8,189 bases of DNA from JALCLA01 sp965653565 (GTDB taxonomy: Bacteria > Pseudomonadota > Gammaproteobacteria > Xanthomonadales > Xanthomonadaceae): assembly GCA_965653565.1 (NCBI GenBank), contig CBFHAI010000094.1, forward strand, positions 1 to 8,189, read 5' to 3'. Each line of letters begins with the position of its first letter. Positions within the stretch are counted from its first letter, which is position 1. Both the position numbers and the translations under genes were made by a program. Positions 1 to 6,281 of the stretch are shown piece after piece. The notes beneath the pieces were generated by a model, which made no database searches, was not told where the DNA came from, and saw only the letters and a program-made list of their open reading frames with translations.

Positions 1-87
1 ACGGACCCGGACCGGGTCGAGGGCGTCTCGGGCAACGCGGTGCTCAACGGCGTGCCCGTCGTCGTGACGCCGGCGGTGGCCGTCTGA
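1..87 (+). CDS. C-terminal end of an unidentified protein (truncated by window edge)
   Basis: This is an open frame that enters from the left edge and stops at TGA 85-87, leaving 28 codons whose product ends in NGVPVVVTPAVAV. All 28 sense codons have G or C in the third position, which is strong coding periodicity for a high-GC genome and the main reason to accept it. Both other forward frames reach stops soon after (at 64-66 and about 100). The tail is hydrophobic, valine- and alanine-rich, with no motif I recognise, so no function is assigned. It converges on the amidohydrolase gene, with about 150 bases between the two stops. Confidence 0.5.
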   Translation, partial: TDPDRVEGVSGNAVLNGVPVVVTPAVAV

Positions 88-134
88 CCACGCCGTAGCG
101 CAGCACCGGTTGGGCCGTTTGGCCTGGATTTTCG

Positions 135-176
135 CAGCGCCGGGCGCGGCGGGTGTTCTTCGCGTGGCCGGCGCTG
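135..176. other. GC-rich inverted repeat between convergent genes
   Basis: A 9-bp perfect stem, CAGCGCCGG at 135-143 with CCGGCGCTG at 168-176, encloses a 24-base loop. It lies between the two convergent stops just before a stronger hairpin at 188-213. No T tract follows on either strand, so it is not a classical intrinsic terminator. It may help end or protect transcripts, but that is inference. Confidence 0.35.
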
Positions 177-187
177 GACCGCGGGGT

Positions 188-213
188 GGCGCTGTCGCGT
201 GCGCGACAGCGCC
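188..213. terminator. Perfect GC hairpin, possible bidirectional terminator
   Basis: GGCGCTGTCGCG at 188-199 is the exact reverse complement of CGCGACAGCGCC at 202-213, giving a stem of 11-12 bp with a tight loop around TG. It sits between the upstream + strand gene (stop at 87) and the minus strand amidohydrolase (stop at 238), the expected place for a terminator shared by convergent genes. Neither side carries a run of T, so termination would have to be non-canonical or assisted; the hairpin itself is certain, its role is not. Confidence 0.45.
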
Positions 214-237
214 GGGCATGACGCTACTCGCAGGTCG

Positions 238-1539
238 TTACTTGTAGATCACGCCATCCTTCATCACGAAGGTCACGTCCAGCACGGCGTTGATGTCTTC
301 GACCGGGTCGGCCGCCAGCGCGATGATGTCGGCGCGCTTGCCCGCTTCGATCACGCCTTGGTCGTCCACGCCCAGCACTTCGGCGGCGCGGATCGTGGCC
401 GATTGCAGCGCCGCGCTCGCCGGCATGCCGGCTTCGACCATGTAGAGGAATTCCTTCGCGTTCTCGCCGTGCGGACCGACGCCCATGTCGGTGCCGAAGC
501 CGATCCTGACGCCGGCCTTGTAGGCGGCGGCGAAGGTGTTCTGGATCTGGCCGCCGATGCGCGCGGCTTTCGGCCGCACCACGTCGGGGAAATAGCCTTC
601 GATCTTGGCCTTTTCCGCGACGAAGCGGCCGGCGGAGATCGTCGGCACGTACCAGGTGCCTTTCTGCTTCATCAGTTTGAAGATTTCCTCGTCCATGTAG
701 GTGCCGTGCTCGATGCTGGTGACGCCGGCCAGCACCGCGCGGCGGATGCCTTCCTTGCCGTGGCCGTGGGCGGCGACGCGATAGCCATAATCCTTCGCGG
801 CTTCGACGACGGCGGTGACTTCATCCTGGGTGAACTGCGGCGCGTCGCCGGATTTCGCATAGCTCAACACGCCGCCAGTGGCGGTGATCTTGATCAGGTC
901 GGAGCCTTCCTTGTAGCGCTGGCGCACCGCGCGGCGCGCTTCGTCCGGCGAGTTCACCACGCCCTGCGTCGGGCCCGGGGGGCCCATCAGATGCGACAGC
1001 TGTGCGTTGAAGCCGTTGGTCGGATCGGCGTGGCCGCCGGTGGTGGCGATCGAGGTACCGGCCGCGAAAATGCGCGGGCCGCGTACGCCGCCCTCGTTGA
1101 TCGAATCGCGCAGCGCCAGGATGATGTCGCCGCCCAGATCGCGCACGCTGGTGAAGCCCGACATCAGGGTCTTTTCGGCGAAGCCCACCGAGCGATAGGC
1201 GTAGTGTTCCGGGTTCAGGCGAAAACCTTCGGAATACGATGCCGGGCTCGATTGATCCGACAGATGCACGTGCAGGTCGGTGAAGCCGGGCAGACAGACT
1301 TTCAGCGCGCGTTCGGTGTGTGAATCGCCCGCTTTCTCGACCGCCGCACCTTCCGCTTCCACGTTTTGCGTGCCCGCGCGCACCTCGGCGATCAGGCCGT
1401 CCTTCACCGTCACCACATGCGGCCCGAGCATCTTGCCGGCGCGGCTGTCGAACAGCTTTTCGCAGTGGAGCACGCTCGTGGTGGCGGCCTGCACAGGCAG
1501 GGCGGCGACGAGAGCAAGGGCCAACAGGGCAGGACGCAT
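238..1539 (-). CDS. Secreted metal-dependent amidohydrolase (imidazolonepropionase/prolidase-like)
   Basis: A 433-residue enzyme of the amidohydrolase superfamily. Residues 1-18 (MRPALLALALVAALPVQA) form a Sec signal peptide with a VQA cleavage site, so it probably acts in the periplasm. The binuclear metal site is complete: HVH at 90-92, the probable carboxylated lysine K217 in IKITATGG, H258 (AAHGHG), H278 (SIEHGT) and D351 (GTDMG). The C-terminus returns to the small beta domain (GKRADIIAL). This pattern matches the family annotated as Xaa-Pro dipeptidase, Xaa-Arg/Lys carboxypeptidase or imidazolonepropionase-related; the substrate cannot be read from sequence, but a peptide or N-acyl amino acid is likely. 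I chose the ATG at 1539 because GGAG lies 6 bases upstream. A TTG two codons earlier abuts that GGAG and cannot use it. It is divergent from leuS and functionally unrelated to it. Confidence 0.9.
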   Translation of the reverse strand: MRPALLALALVAALPVQAATTSVLHCEKLFDSRAGKMLGPHVVTVKDGLIAEVRAGTQNVEAEGAAVEKAGDSHTERALKVCLPGFTDLHVHLSDQSSPASYSEGFRLNPEHYAYRSVGFAEKTLMSGFTSVRDLGGDIILALRDSINEGGVRGPRIFAAGTSIATTGGHADPTNGFNAQLSHLMGPPGPTQGVVNSPDEARRAVRQRYKEGSDLIKITATGGVLSYAKSGDAPQFTQDEVTAVVEAAKDYGYRVAAHGHGKEGIRRAVLAGVTSIEHGTYMDEEIFKLMKQKGTWYVPTISAGRFVAEKAKIEGYFPDVVRPKAARIGGQIQNTFAAAYKAGVRIGFGTDMGVGPHGENAKEFLYMVEAGMPASAALQSATIRAAEVLGVDDQGVIEAGKRADIIALAADPVEDINAVLDVTFVMKDGVIYK

Positions 1540-1568
1540 GCGCAACTCCGGGAGGGCGGGACCGCCGA

Positions 1569-1595
1569 ATCCTAACGCACCAGCCCGCCGCGCAA
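1569..1595 (-). promoter_or_regulatory. Candidate promoter of the amidohydrolase gene
   Basis: On the minus strand TTGCGC (1595-1590) and TAGGAT (1574-1569) are separated by 15 bases. The -10 matches TATAAT at four of six positions and the -35 matches at TTG only, with a shorter than ideal spacer. Placement is right, about 30 bases before the start codon, but it is a by-eye call in GC-rich sequence. Confidence 0.25.
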
Positions 1596-1619
1596 CCGTG
1601 CGGCACAGCCCGCTGCCCG

Positions 1620-1648
1620 TTCCCTCTCATGCTGCGCTGCGGTAGGCT
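1620..1648 (+). promoter_or_regulatory. leuS: Candidate promoter of the leuS cluster
   Basis: TTCCCT (1620-1625) and TAGGCT (1643-1648) have a 17-base spacer on the + strand, upstream of leuS at 1667. Matches to the sigma-70 consensus are weak (two and three of six). Transcription would begin about 10-12 bases before the start codon, giving a nearly leaderless message, which would agree with the absence of a Shine-Dalgarno sequence next to the leuS ATG. I see no T-box or attenuator in this short leader. Confidence 0.25.
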
Positions 1649-1666
1649 GCCGCTCTTCTCTCCGCC

Positions 1667-4438
1667 ATGCCCACCATGCAAGCCGAAACCGCCGTCCAGG
1701 CCGCCGACAGCGCCGTCTACGATCCGAAATCCGTCGAAGCCCGCGCGCAGGCCTTCTGGTCCGCCCGGCGCGCCTTCGAAGTGCGCGAAGACACCACGCG
1801 CCCGAAATATTTCTGCCTGTCGATGCTGCCGTATCCGTCCGGCGCGCTGCACATGGGCCATGTGCGCAACTACACCATCGGCGATGTGATCAGCCGCTAC
1901 AAGCGCATGACCGGCCACAACGTGCTGCAGCCGATGGGCTGGGATGCCTTCGGCCTGCCGGCCGAAAACGCCGCGATCAAGAACCGCACTGCGCCGGCGA
2001 AGTGGACCTACGCCAACATCGAACACATGAAGGCGCAGCTGCAGTCGCTCGGTTATGCGATCGACTGGACGCGCGAATTCGCCACCTGCCGGCCGGATTA
2101 CTACGTGCACGAACAGCGCATGTTCGTGCGGCTGTTCGAGAAGGGCCTAGTTTACCGCAAGAATTCGGTGGTGAACTGGGATCCGATCGACCAGACCGTG
2201 CTCGCCAACGAGCAGGTGATCGACGGTCGCGGCTGGCGCTCGGGCGCGCTGGTGGAGAAGCGCGAGATTCCGCAGTGGTTTTTGAAAATCACCGCGTATG
2301 CGCAGGAGTTGCTCGACGAACTCGACAAACTCGATGGCTGGCCGGATTCGGTCAAGACCATGCAGCGCAACTGGATCGGCCGTTCCGAAGGTCTGGAGAT
2401 TTCCTTCCCGCTGGAGGAAGGCAATGGCGCGGTGACGGTGTTCACCACGCGCCCCGACACGCTGATGGGCGCGACCTTCCTGTCGGTGGCCGCCGAACAT
2501 CCGATCGCGCTCGCCGCGGCCGACGGTTATCCGGAACTGACCGACTTCATCGAATCCTGCCGCCGCGGCGGCACCGCCGAGGCCGAACTCGAAACGCAGG
2601 AAAAACGCGGCGTGTTCACCGGGCGCTACGCGCTGCATCCGGTGACGGGCGAGCGCGTGCCGATCTGGGCCGCGAACTTCGTGCTGATGGGCTACGGCAC
2701 CGGCGCGGTGATGGCGGTGCCGGCGCACGACGAACGCGATTGGGAGTTCGCGCAGAAATACGATCTGCCGATCAGGATGGTGGTGGTGAGCCCGCAGGTG
2801 GCCGACGCCATCGCCGAATTGCAGCGCGATGTCGCGCATCACGCCGATCCGATGGAAGCCGCGCTCGGCGAATCGGCCGCGGTCGATGTGTACGACACTT
2901 CCGAGGCCGTGCGCATCGTCGAAGAATTCGAAACCCGCATCGCCGAGGAAGGCGCCTACACCGACTACGGCATGCTGGTGAATTCCGGCGATTACGACGG
3001 CATGGATTACGCGCAGGCGTTCGAGGCGCTGGCCGCCAAATTCGAAGCCGAAGGCAGCGGTGCGCGCCGGGTCAACTTCCGTTTGCGCGATTGGGGCGTG
3101 AGCCGCCAGCGTTACTGGGGCTGCCCGATCCCGATGATCCACTGCGCGCAGTGCGGCGACGTGCCGGTGCCCGAAGCGCAGTTGCCGGTGATCCTGCCGG
3201 AAAATGTCGAGGAATCCTTCGCCAAGGCCGGCGGCGTGCAGTCGCCGATCAAGGCCGATCCGCAGTGGCGCAAGACCACCTGCCCGAAGTGCGGCGGCGC
3301 GGCCGAGCGCGAAACCGACACCTTCGACACCTTCATGGAATCGAGCTGGTATTACGCGCGCTACACCTCGCCGGGTGCCGGCGACATGGTCGACCAGCGC
3401 GCGAATTACTGGCTGCCGGTCGATCAGTACATCGGCGGCATCGAGCACGCGATCCTGCATCTGCTGTACTTCCGTTTCTATCACAAGCTGCTGCGCGACA
3501 CGGGACTGGTGCGGGTCGACGAACCGGCGACCAATCTGCTGTGCCAGGGCATGGTGATCGCCGAGACCTTCTTCCGCGAATCGGAAGACGGCAATCGCGA
3601 TTGGATCAATCCGGCCGATGTCGAAATCGAACGCGACGAACGCGCGCGCGTGATCGGTGCGAAGCTCAAGACCGATGGCCTGCCGGTGCAGATCGGCGCC
3701 ACCGAGAAAATGTCGAAGTCGAAGAACAACGGCGTCGATCCGCAGACGATGGTCGACAAGTTCGGCGCCGACACCGTGCGCCTGTTCTCGATGTTCGCCG
3801 CGCCGCCGGAACAATCGCTGGAGTGGAACGAAGCCGGCGTCGAAGGCATGGCGCGCTTCCTGCGCCGGCTCTGGACGCAGGTGACCAAGCACGTGGCGGA
3901 AGGCCCGGTCGGCGCGCTCGATGTCGCGGCGCTCGATACGACGCAGAAAACCTTGCGCCGGCAGCTGCACGAGACCATCCAGAAAGTCGACAACGACTAC
4001 GGCCGCCGCCACAGCTTCAACACCGCGATCGCCGCGGTGATGGAATTGCTGAATCATCTGGCGAAGTTCGACGATGCCAGCCCGAACGCCCGCGCGCTGC
4101 GACACGAAGCGCTGCAGACGGTGGCGCTGCTGCTCAACCCGATCACGCCGCATTCGAGCCACGCGCTGTGGCAGGCGCTCGGCAACCCGGAAACGCTGCT
4201 GGAAGACGTGCCGTTCCCGAAGGCCGACACCGCCGCGCTGGTGCGCGACGCGGTGACCTTGGCGGTGCAGGTGAACGGCAAACTGCGCGGCACGATCGAG
4301 GTGGCAGCGACTGCCGCGCGCGAAACGATCGAATCGTTGGCGCAGGCCGATCCCAACGTCGCGCGTTTCATCGATGGGCAGACGATTCGCAAGATCATCA
4401 TTGTGCCGGGGAAGATCGTGAATATCGTGGTGGGGTAA
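1667..4438 (+). CDS. leuS: Leucyl-tRNA synthetase
   Basis: Class I aminoacyl-tRNA synthetase that charges tRNA-Leu in the cytoplasm; 923 residues. Signatures in order: HMGH at 62-65 (HIGH motif), GWDAFGLPAEN at 91-101, the CP1 editing domain with TTRPDTLMGATF at 260-271 and GTGAVMAVPAHDERD at 344-358, WGVSRQRYWG at 476-485, a four-cysteine zinc ribbon (C493/C496 and C539/C542), TDTFDTFMESSWYYARY at 550-566, KMSKS at 681-685, the helical tRNA-binding region, and the C-terminal domain with QVNGKLRG at 868-875. It is longer than the E. coli enzyme (about 860), mainly through extra sequence around 374-432 in or next to the editing domain. ATG 1667 gives MPTMQ; an in-frame ATG at 1676 is equally possible, and neither has a clear ribosome-binding site. 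First gene of the + strand cluster. Confidence 0.98.
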   Translation: MPTMQAETAVQAADSAVYDPKSVEARAQAFWSARRAFEVREDTTRPKYFCLSMLPYPSGALHMGHVRNYTIGDVISRYKRMTGHNVLQPMGWDAFGLPAENAAIKNRTAPAKWTYANIEHMKAQLQSLGYAIDWTREFATCRPDYYVHEQRMFVRLFEKGLVYRKNSVVNWDPIDQTVLANEQVIDGRGWRSGALVEKREIPQWFLKITAYAQELLDELDKLDGWPDSVKTMQRNWIGRSEGLEISFPLEEGNGAVTVFTTRPDTLMGATFLSVAAEHPIALAAADGYPELTDFIESCRRGGTAEAELETQEKRGVFTGRYALHPVTGERVPIWAANFVLMGYGTGAVMAVPAHDERDWEFAQKYDLPIRMVVVSPQVADAIAELQRDVAHHADPMEAALGESAAVDVYDTSEAVRIVEEFETRIAEEGAYTDYGMLVNSGDYDGMDYAQAFEALAAKFEAEGSGARRVNFRLRDWGVSRQRYWGCPIPMIHCAQCGDVPVPEAQLPVILPENVEESFAKAGGVQSPIKADPQWRKTTCPKCGGAAERETDTFDTFMESSWYYARYTSPGAGDMVDQRANYWLPVDQYIGGIEHAILHLLYFRFYHKLLRDTGLVRVDEPATNLLCQGMVIAETFFRESEDGNRDWINPADVEIERDERARVIGAKLKTDGLPVQIGATEKMSKSKNNGVDPQTMVDKFGADTVRLFSMFAAPPEQSLEWNEAGVEGMARFLRRLWTQVTKHVAEGPVGALDVAALDTTQKTLRRQLHETIQKVDNDYGRRHSFNTAIAAVMELLNHLAKFDDASPNARALRHEALQTVALLLNPITPHSSHALWQALGNPETLLEDVPFPKADTAALVRDAVTLAVQVNGKLRGTIEVAATAARETIESLAQADPNVARFIDGQTIRKIIIVPGKIVNIVVG

Positions 4439-4445
4439 GTGCTTG

Positions 4446-4534
4446 GGGAATCGGGAGTCGGGAATCGGGAGAAGAGCAAAAGCCTGCCGGAACCGGCGAT
4501 TCGCTCTTTTCCCGATTCCCGGCTCCCGATTCCC
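4446..4534. repeat. Long inverted repeat filling the leuS-lptE gap
   Basis: The left arm at 4446-4477 and the right arm at 4503-4534 are 32 bases each and complementary at 30 positions. Each arm is built from near-repeats of GAATCGGGA. The 25-base centre contains a second small stem, GCCGG at 4486-4490 with CCGGC at 4493-4497. Transcribed, this would be a very stable long hairpin inside the operon message, between leuS (stop 4438) and the lptE ribosome-binding site (4573). From memory, such GGGAATCGGGA palindromes are dispersed in Xanthomonadaceae intergenic regions, so I read it as a REP-like or MITE-like element. Effects on termination or mRNA stability are inference. Confidence 0.8.
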
Positions 4535-4572
4535 GCCGCCATTCCACCCAGATCAATGCGCCATTTGAAACC

Positions 4573-4577
4573 AGGAG
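4573..4577 (+). promoter_or_regulatory. lptE: Ribosome-binding site fixing the lptE start
   Basis: AGGAG lies five bases before ATG 4583, the clearest Shine-Dalgarno in the cluster. It selects this start over an in-frame ATG at 4556, which would add nine residues in front of the lipoprotein signal. Confidence 0.75.
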
Positions 4578-4582
4578 TTCCA

Positions 4583-5065
4583 ATGCTTCGTCCCGCGCTG
4601 CTGACCCTAGTGCTATTGCTTGCCGGTTGCGGCTTCAAGCTGCGCGAGGAACTCAATCTTTCCGCCGAACTGGCGACGATACGCATCGAGGTGGCCGATC
4701 CTTTCAGCCCGCTGCAGCGCAATCTCGAACTGGCGATGCGCCGCGCCGGCGCGGCGTTGACGACCAAGGCCGAAGGCGCCGCCGTGCTGCGCGTGTTCGG
4801 CAGCCGCATCGATCGCCTGCCGCTGTCGGTCGGCGACACCGGCCGCGTGCAGGAGTACCTGCTGCGCTACGAAGCGGAATTCGAGCTGATCGACAGCGCG
4901 GCGAAAGTCGTGCTGCCGCGCCAGACCGTGATCCTCGAACGCGACTACACCTTCGACACGCTCGAAGCCATCGGTACGCCGGGCGAAGAAGAACTGGTGC
5001 GCGCCGAACTCGAACGCGACATGGTGCAGGCGATCCTGCGCCGCATCGACGCCGCCACGCGCTGA
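4583..5065 (+). CDS. lptE: LPS-assembly lipoprotein LptE
   Basis: A 160-residue outer-membrane lipoprotein that plugs and assists the LptD translocon, which places lipopolysaccharide in the outer leaflet. MLRPALLTLVLLLAGC is a lipoprotein signal with lipobox L13-A14-G15-C16, so the mature protein begins at Cys16 and continues GFKLRE, like the CGFHLRG start of known LptE proteins. The middle and C-terminal parts (VQEYLLRYEAEFELID, then PRQTVILERDYTFD at 112-125, then EEELVRAELERDMVQAILRRI) follow the expected pattern. Family members are poorly conserved, so the call rests on the lipobox, these motifs, the length and its position between leuS and holA. Its TGA lies only two codons before the holA start in the same frame. 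Confidence 0.93.
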   Translation: MLRPALLTLVLLLAGCGFKLREELNLSAELATIRIEVADPFSPLQRNLELAMRRAGAALTTKAEGAAVLRVFGSRIDRLPLSVGDTGRVQEYLLRYEAEFELIDSAAKVVLPRQTVILERDYTFDTLEAIGTPGEEELVRAELERDMVQAILRRIDAATR

Positions 5066-5071
5066 TTCTGC

Positions 5072-6091
5072 GTGGCGCTGAGCAGCGGCCAGTTCGAGCA
5101 GCAACTCGCCGGCGGCCAGCTGGCGCCGGTGTATCTGATCGCCAGTTCCGAGCCGCTGCTGCTGCTGGAAGCGGGCGATGCGTTGCGCGCGCGCGCGCGC
5201 GAACTCGGTTATGCCGAACGCGAAGTGTTCGACGCCGACGCCCGCTTCGACTGGGGCCAGCTCGAAGCCAGTTTCGGCATGATGTCGCTGTTCTCGTCGC
5301 GTCGCATGATCGAAGTGCGCCTGCCCACCGGCAAGCCCGGCAAGGAAGGCGGCGAGGTGATCGAGCGCTATGCGAAATCGCCCGCGCCCGACGTTTTGTT
5401 GCTGGTGACGGCCGGCGAGTGGAGCGGCAAGCACGAGGCGGCGTGGAGTCGCGCGATCGATCAGCGCCAGGGCGCGCTGGTGTTGTGGCCGCCGAAGCCC
5501 GCGGAACTGCCAATGTGGATCGCGCGGCGATTGAAATCGCGCGGTGTCGATGCGAGCCCCGACGCGGCCGCGCTGCTGGCCGCACGCATCGAAGGCAATC
5601 TGCTTGCCGCCGCACAGGAAGTCGACAAGCTCGCGCTGCTCAAAGGCAAGGGCCGCATCGATGCCGAAGAAATGGAAGCGCTGGTCGCCGACAGCGCGCG
5701 CTACGACGTGTTTCGCCTCACCGACACCGCACTGGCCGGCGATGCACCGCGCGCGCTGCACATGCTGGCCGGCCTGCGCGGCGAAGGCGAACAGGTGGTA
5801 CCGATGCTGTCGTGGCTCACCACGCAGGTCAGCGCGCTGGCCTTGCTTTCCGCCGTGCAGGAAGCCGGCGGCAACATGGCGCAGGCGATGCAACAGGCGC
5901 GCGTCTGGGACGCGAAGCAGCCGCTGTTCCGTCGCGCGATCGGCCGCGGCAGCGCCTCGCATTTCGAGAAACTGCTGTCGGATTGCGCACGCCTGGATCG
6001 CATCAGCAAAGGCCGCGCCGACGGCGATCCGTGGCGCGAACTCGAACGCCTGATCGTCGGCATCGCCGCCCCGCGGGCGTTGCCGCGCTGA
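5072..6091 (+). CDS. holA: DNA polymerase III, delta subunit
   Basis: A 339-residue clamp-loader subunit that opens the beta sliding clamp during replication. The segment SLFSSRRMIEVRLP has L73 and F74 at the same residue numbers as the two clamp-contacting residues of E. coli delta. EGNLLAAAQEVDKLALL at 174-190 is the typical delta-family signature, and the C-terminal helical collar domain follows (LFRRAIGRGS, then WRELERLIVGI). The start is GTG at 5072, two codons after the lptE stop. No earlier in-frame start exists after that stop and I see no clear Shine-Dalgarno, so translation is probably coupled to lptE. A run of alternating GC (5185-5201) lies inside the gene and encodes LRARA. Confidence 0.95.
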   Translation: MALSSGQFEQQLAGGQLAPVYLIASSEPLLLLEAGDALRARARELGYAEREVFDADARFDWGQLEASFGMMSLFSSRRMIEVRLPTGKPGKEGGEVIERYAKSPAPDVLLLVTAGEWSGKHEAAWSRAIDQRQGALVLWPPKPAELPMWIARRLKSRGVDASPDAAALLAARIEGNLLAAAQEVDKLALLKGKGRIDAEEMEALVADSARYDVFRLTDTALAGDAPRALHMLAGLRGEGEQVVPMLSWLTTQVSALALLSAVQEAGGNMAQAMQQARVWDAKQPLFRRAIGRGSASHFEKLLSDCARLDRISKGRADGDPWRELERLIVGIAAPRALPR

Positions 6092-6103
6092 GGCCGGATC
6101 GAG

Positions 6104-6133
6104 TCGATTCCTGTCAAATCGATTCTTATCAAC
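6104..6133 (+). repeat. Two copies of a degenerate 15-bp tandem repeat (left block)
   Basis: TCGATTCCTGTCAAA (6104-6118) and TCGATTCTTATCAAC (6119-6133) are adjacent copies of one 15-base unit. The same unit, in the same orientation, recurs at 6315-6359, on the other side of the inverted repeat at 6145-6281. Together they bracket that element. Function unknown. Confidence 0.6.
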
Positions 6134-6144
6134 GCCACGAGAAG

Positions 6145-6281
6145 GACGCAGAGAGCGCAAAGGGAAGAGAAAGGACGCAAAGAAAAGCATTTGAATGGGA
6201 AGTGCGCGACGCCCCCGGCTTGCGATCACACTTCAAAATCTTTCTTTGCGTCCTTTCTCTTTCCTTTGCGTCCTTCGCGTC
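6145..6281. repeat. Purine-rich inverted repeat, roughly 50-bp arms, upstream of nadD
   Basis: The left arm (about 6145-6194, rich in GGACGCAAAG) is matched by the reverse complement of the right arm (about 6231-6281), with roughly 80 percent identity by eye. A perfect core, AGAGAAAGGACGCAAAGAAA, lies at 6166-6185 in the left arm. The spacer is about 36 bases, and GAAGTG (6199-6204) with CACTTC (6229-6234) can pair within it. The arms are themselves repeats of ACGCAAAG-like units. No transposase is present. It resembles dispersed non-autonomous intergenic repeats, and it occupies most of the holA-nadD gap. Confidence 0.7.

Noticed and set aside
199..1323. A 374-codon + strand open frame opposite the amidohydrolase
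   Set aside because: Shadow of the minus strand gene, which has the full metal-binding motif set, signal peptide and ribosome-binding site.
1546..1666. A T-box or leucine attenuator ahead of leuS
   Set aside because: The gap is only about 120 bases shared with a divergent gene; no T-box motif, leader peptide with leucine codons, or terminator/antiterminator pair is visible.
2147..4162. A 671-codon antisense open frame within leuS
   Set aside because: Histidine/arginine/alanine-rich composition typical of the antisense shadow of a high-GC gene; leuS motifs on the other strand are unambiguous.
4446..4534. A rho-independent terminator of leuS
   Set aside because: The stem is far longer than usual, no T tract follows the right arm, and lptE-holA downstream belong to the same conserved cluster; a repeat element explains it better.
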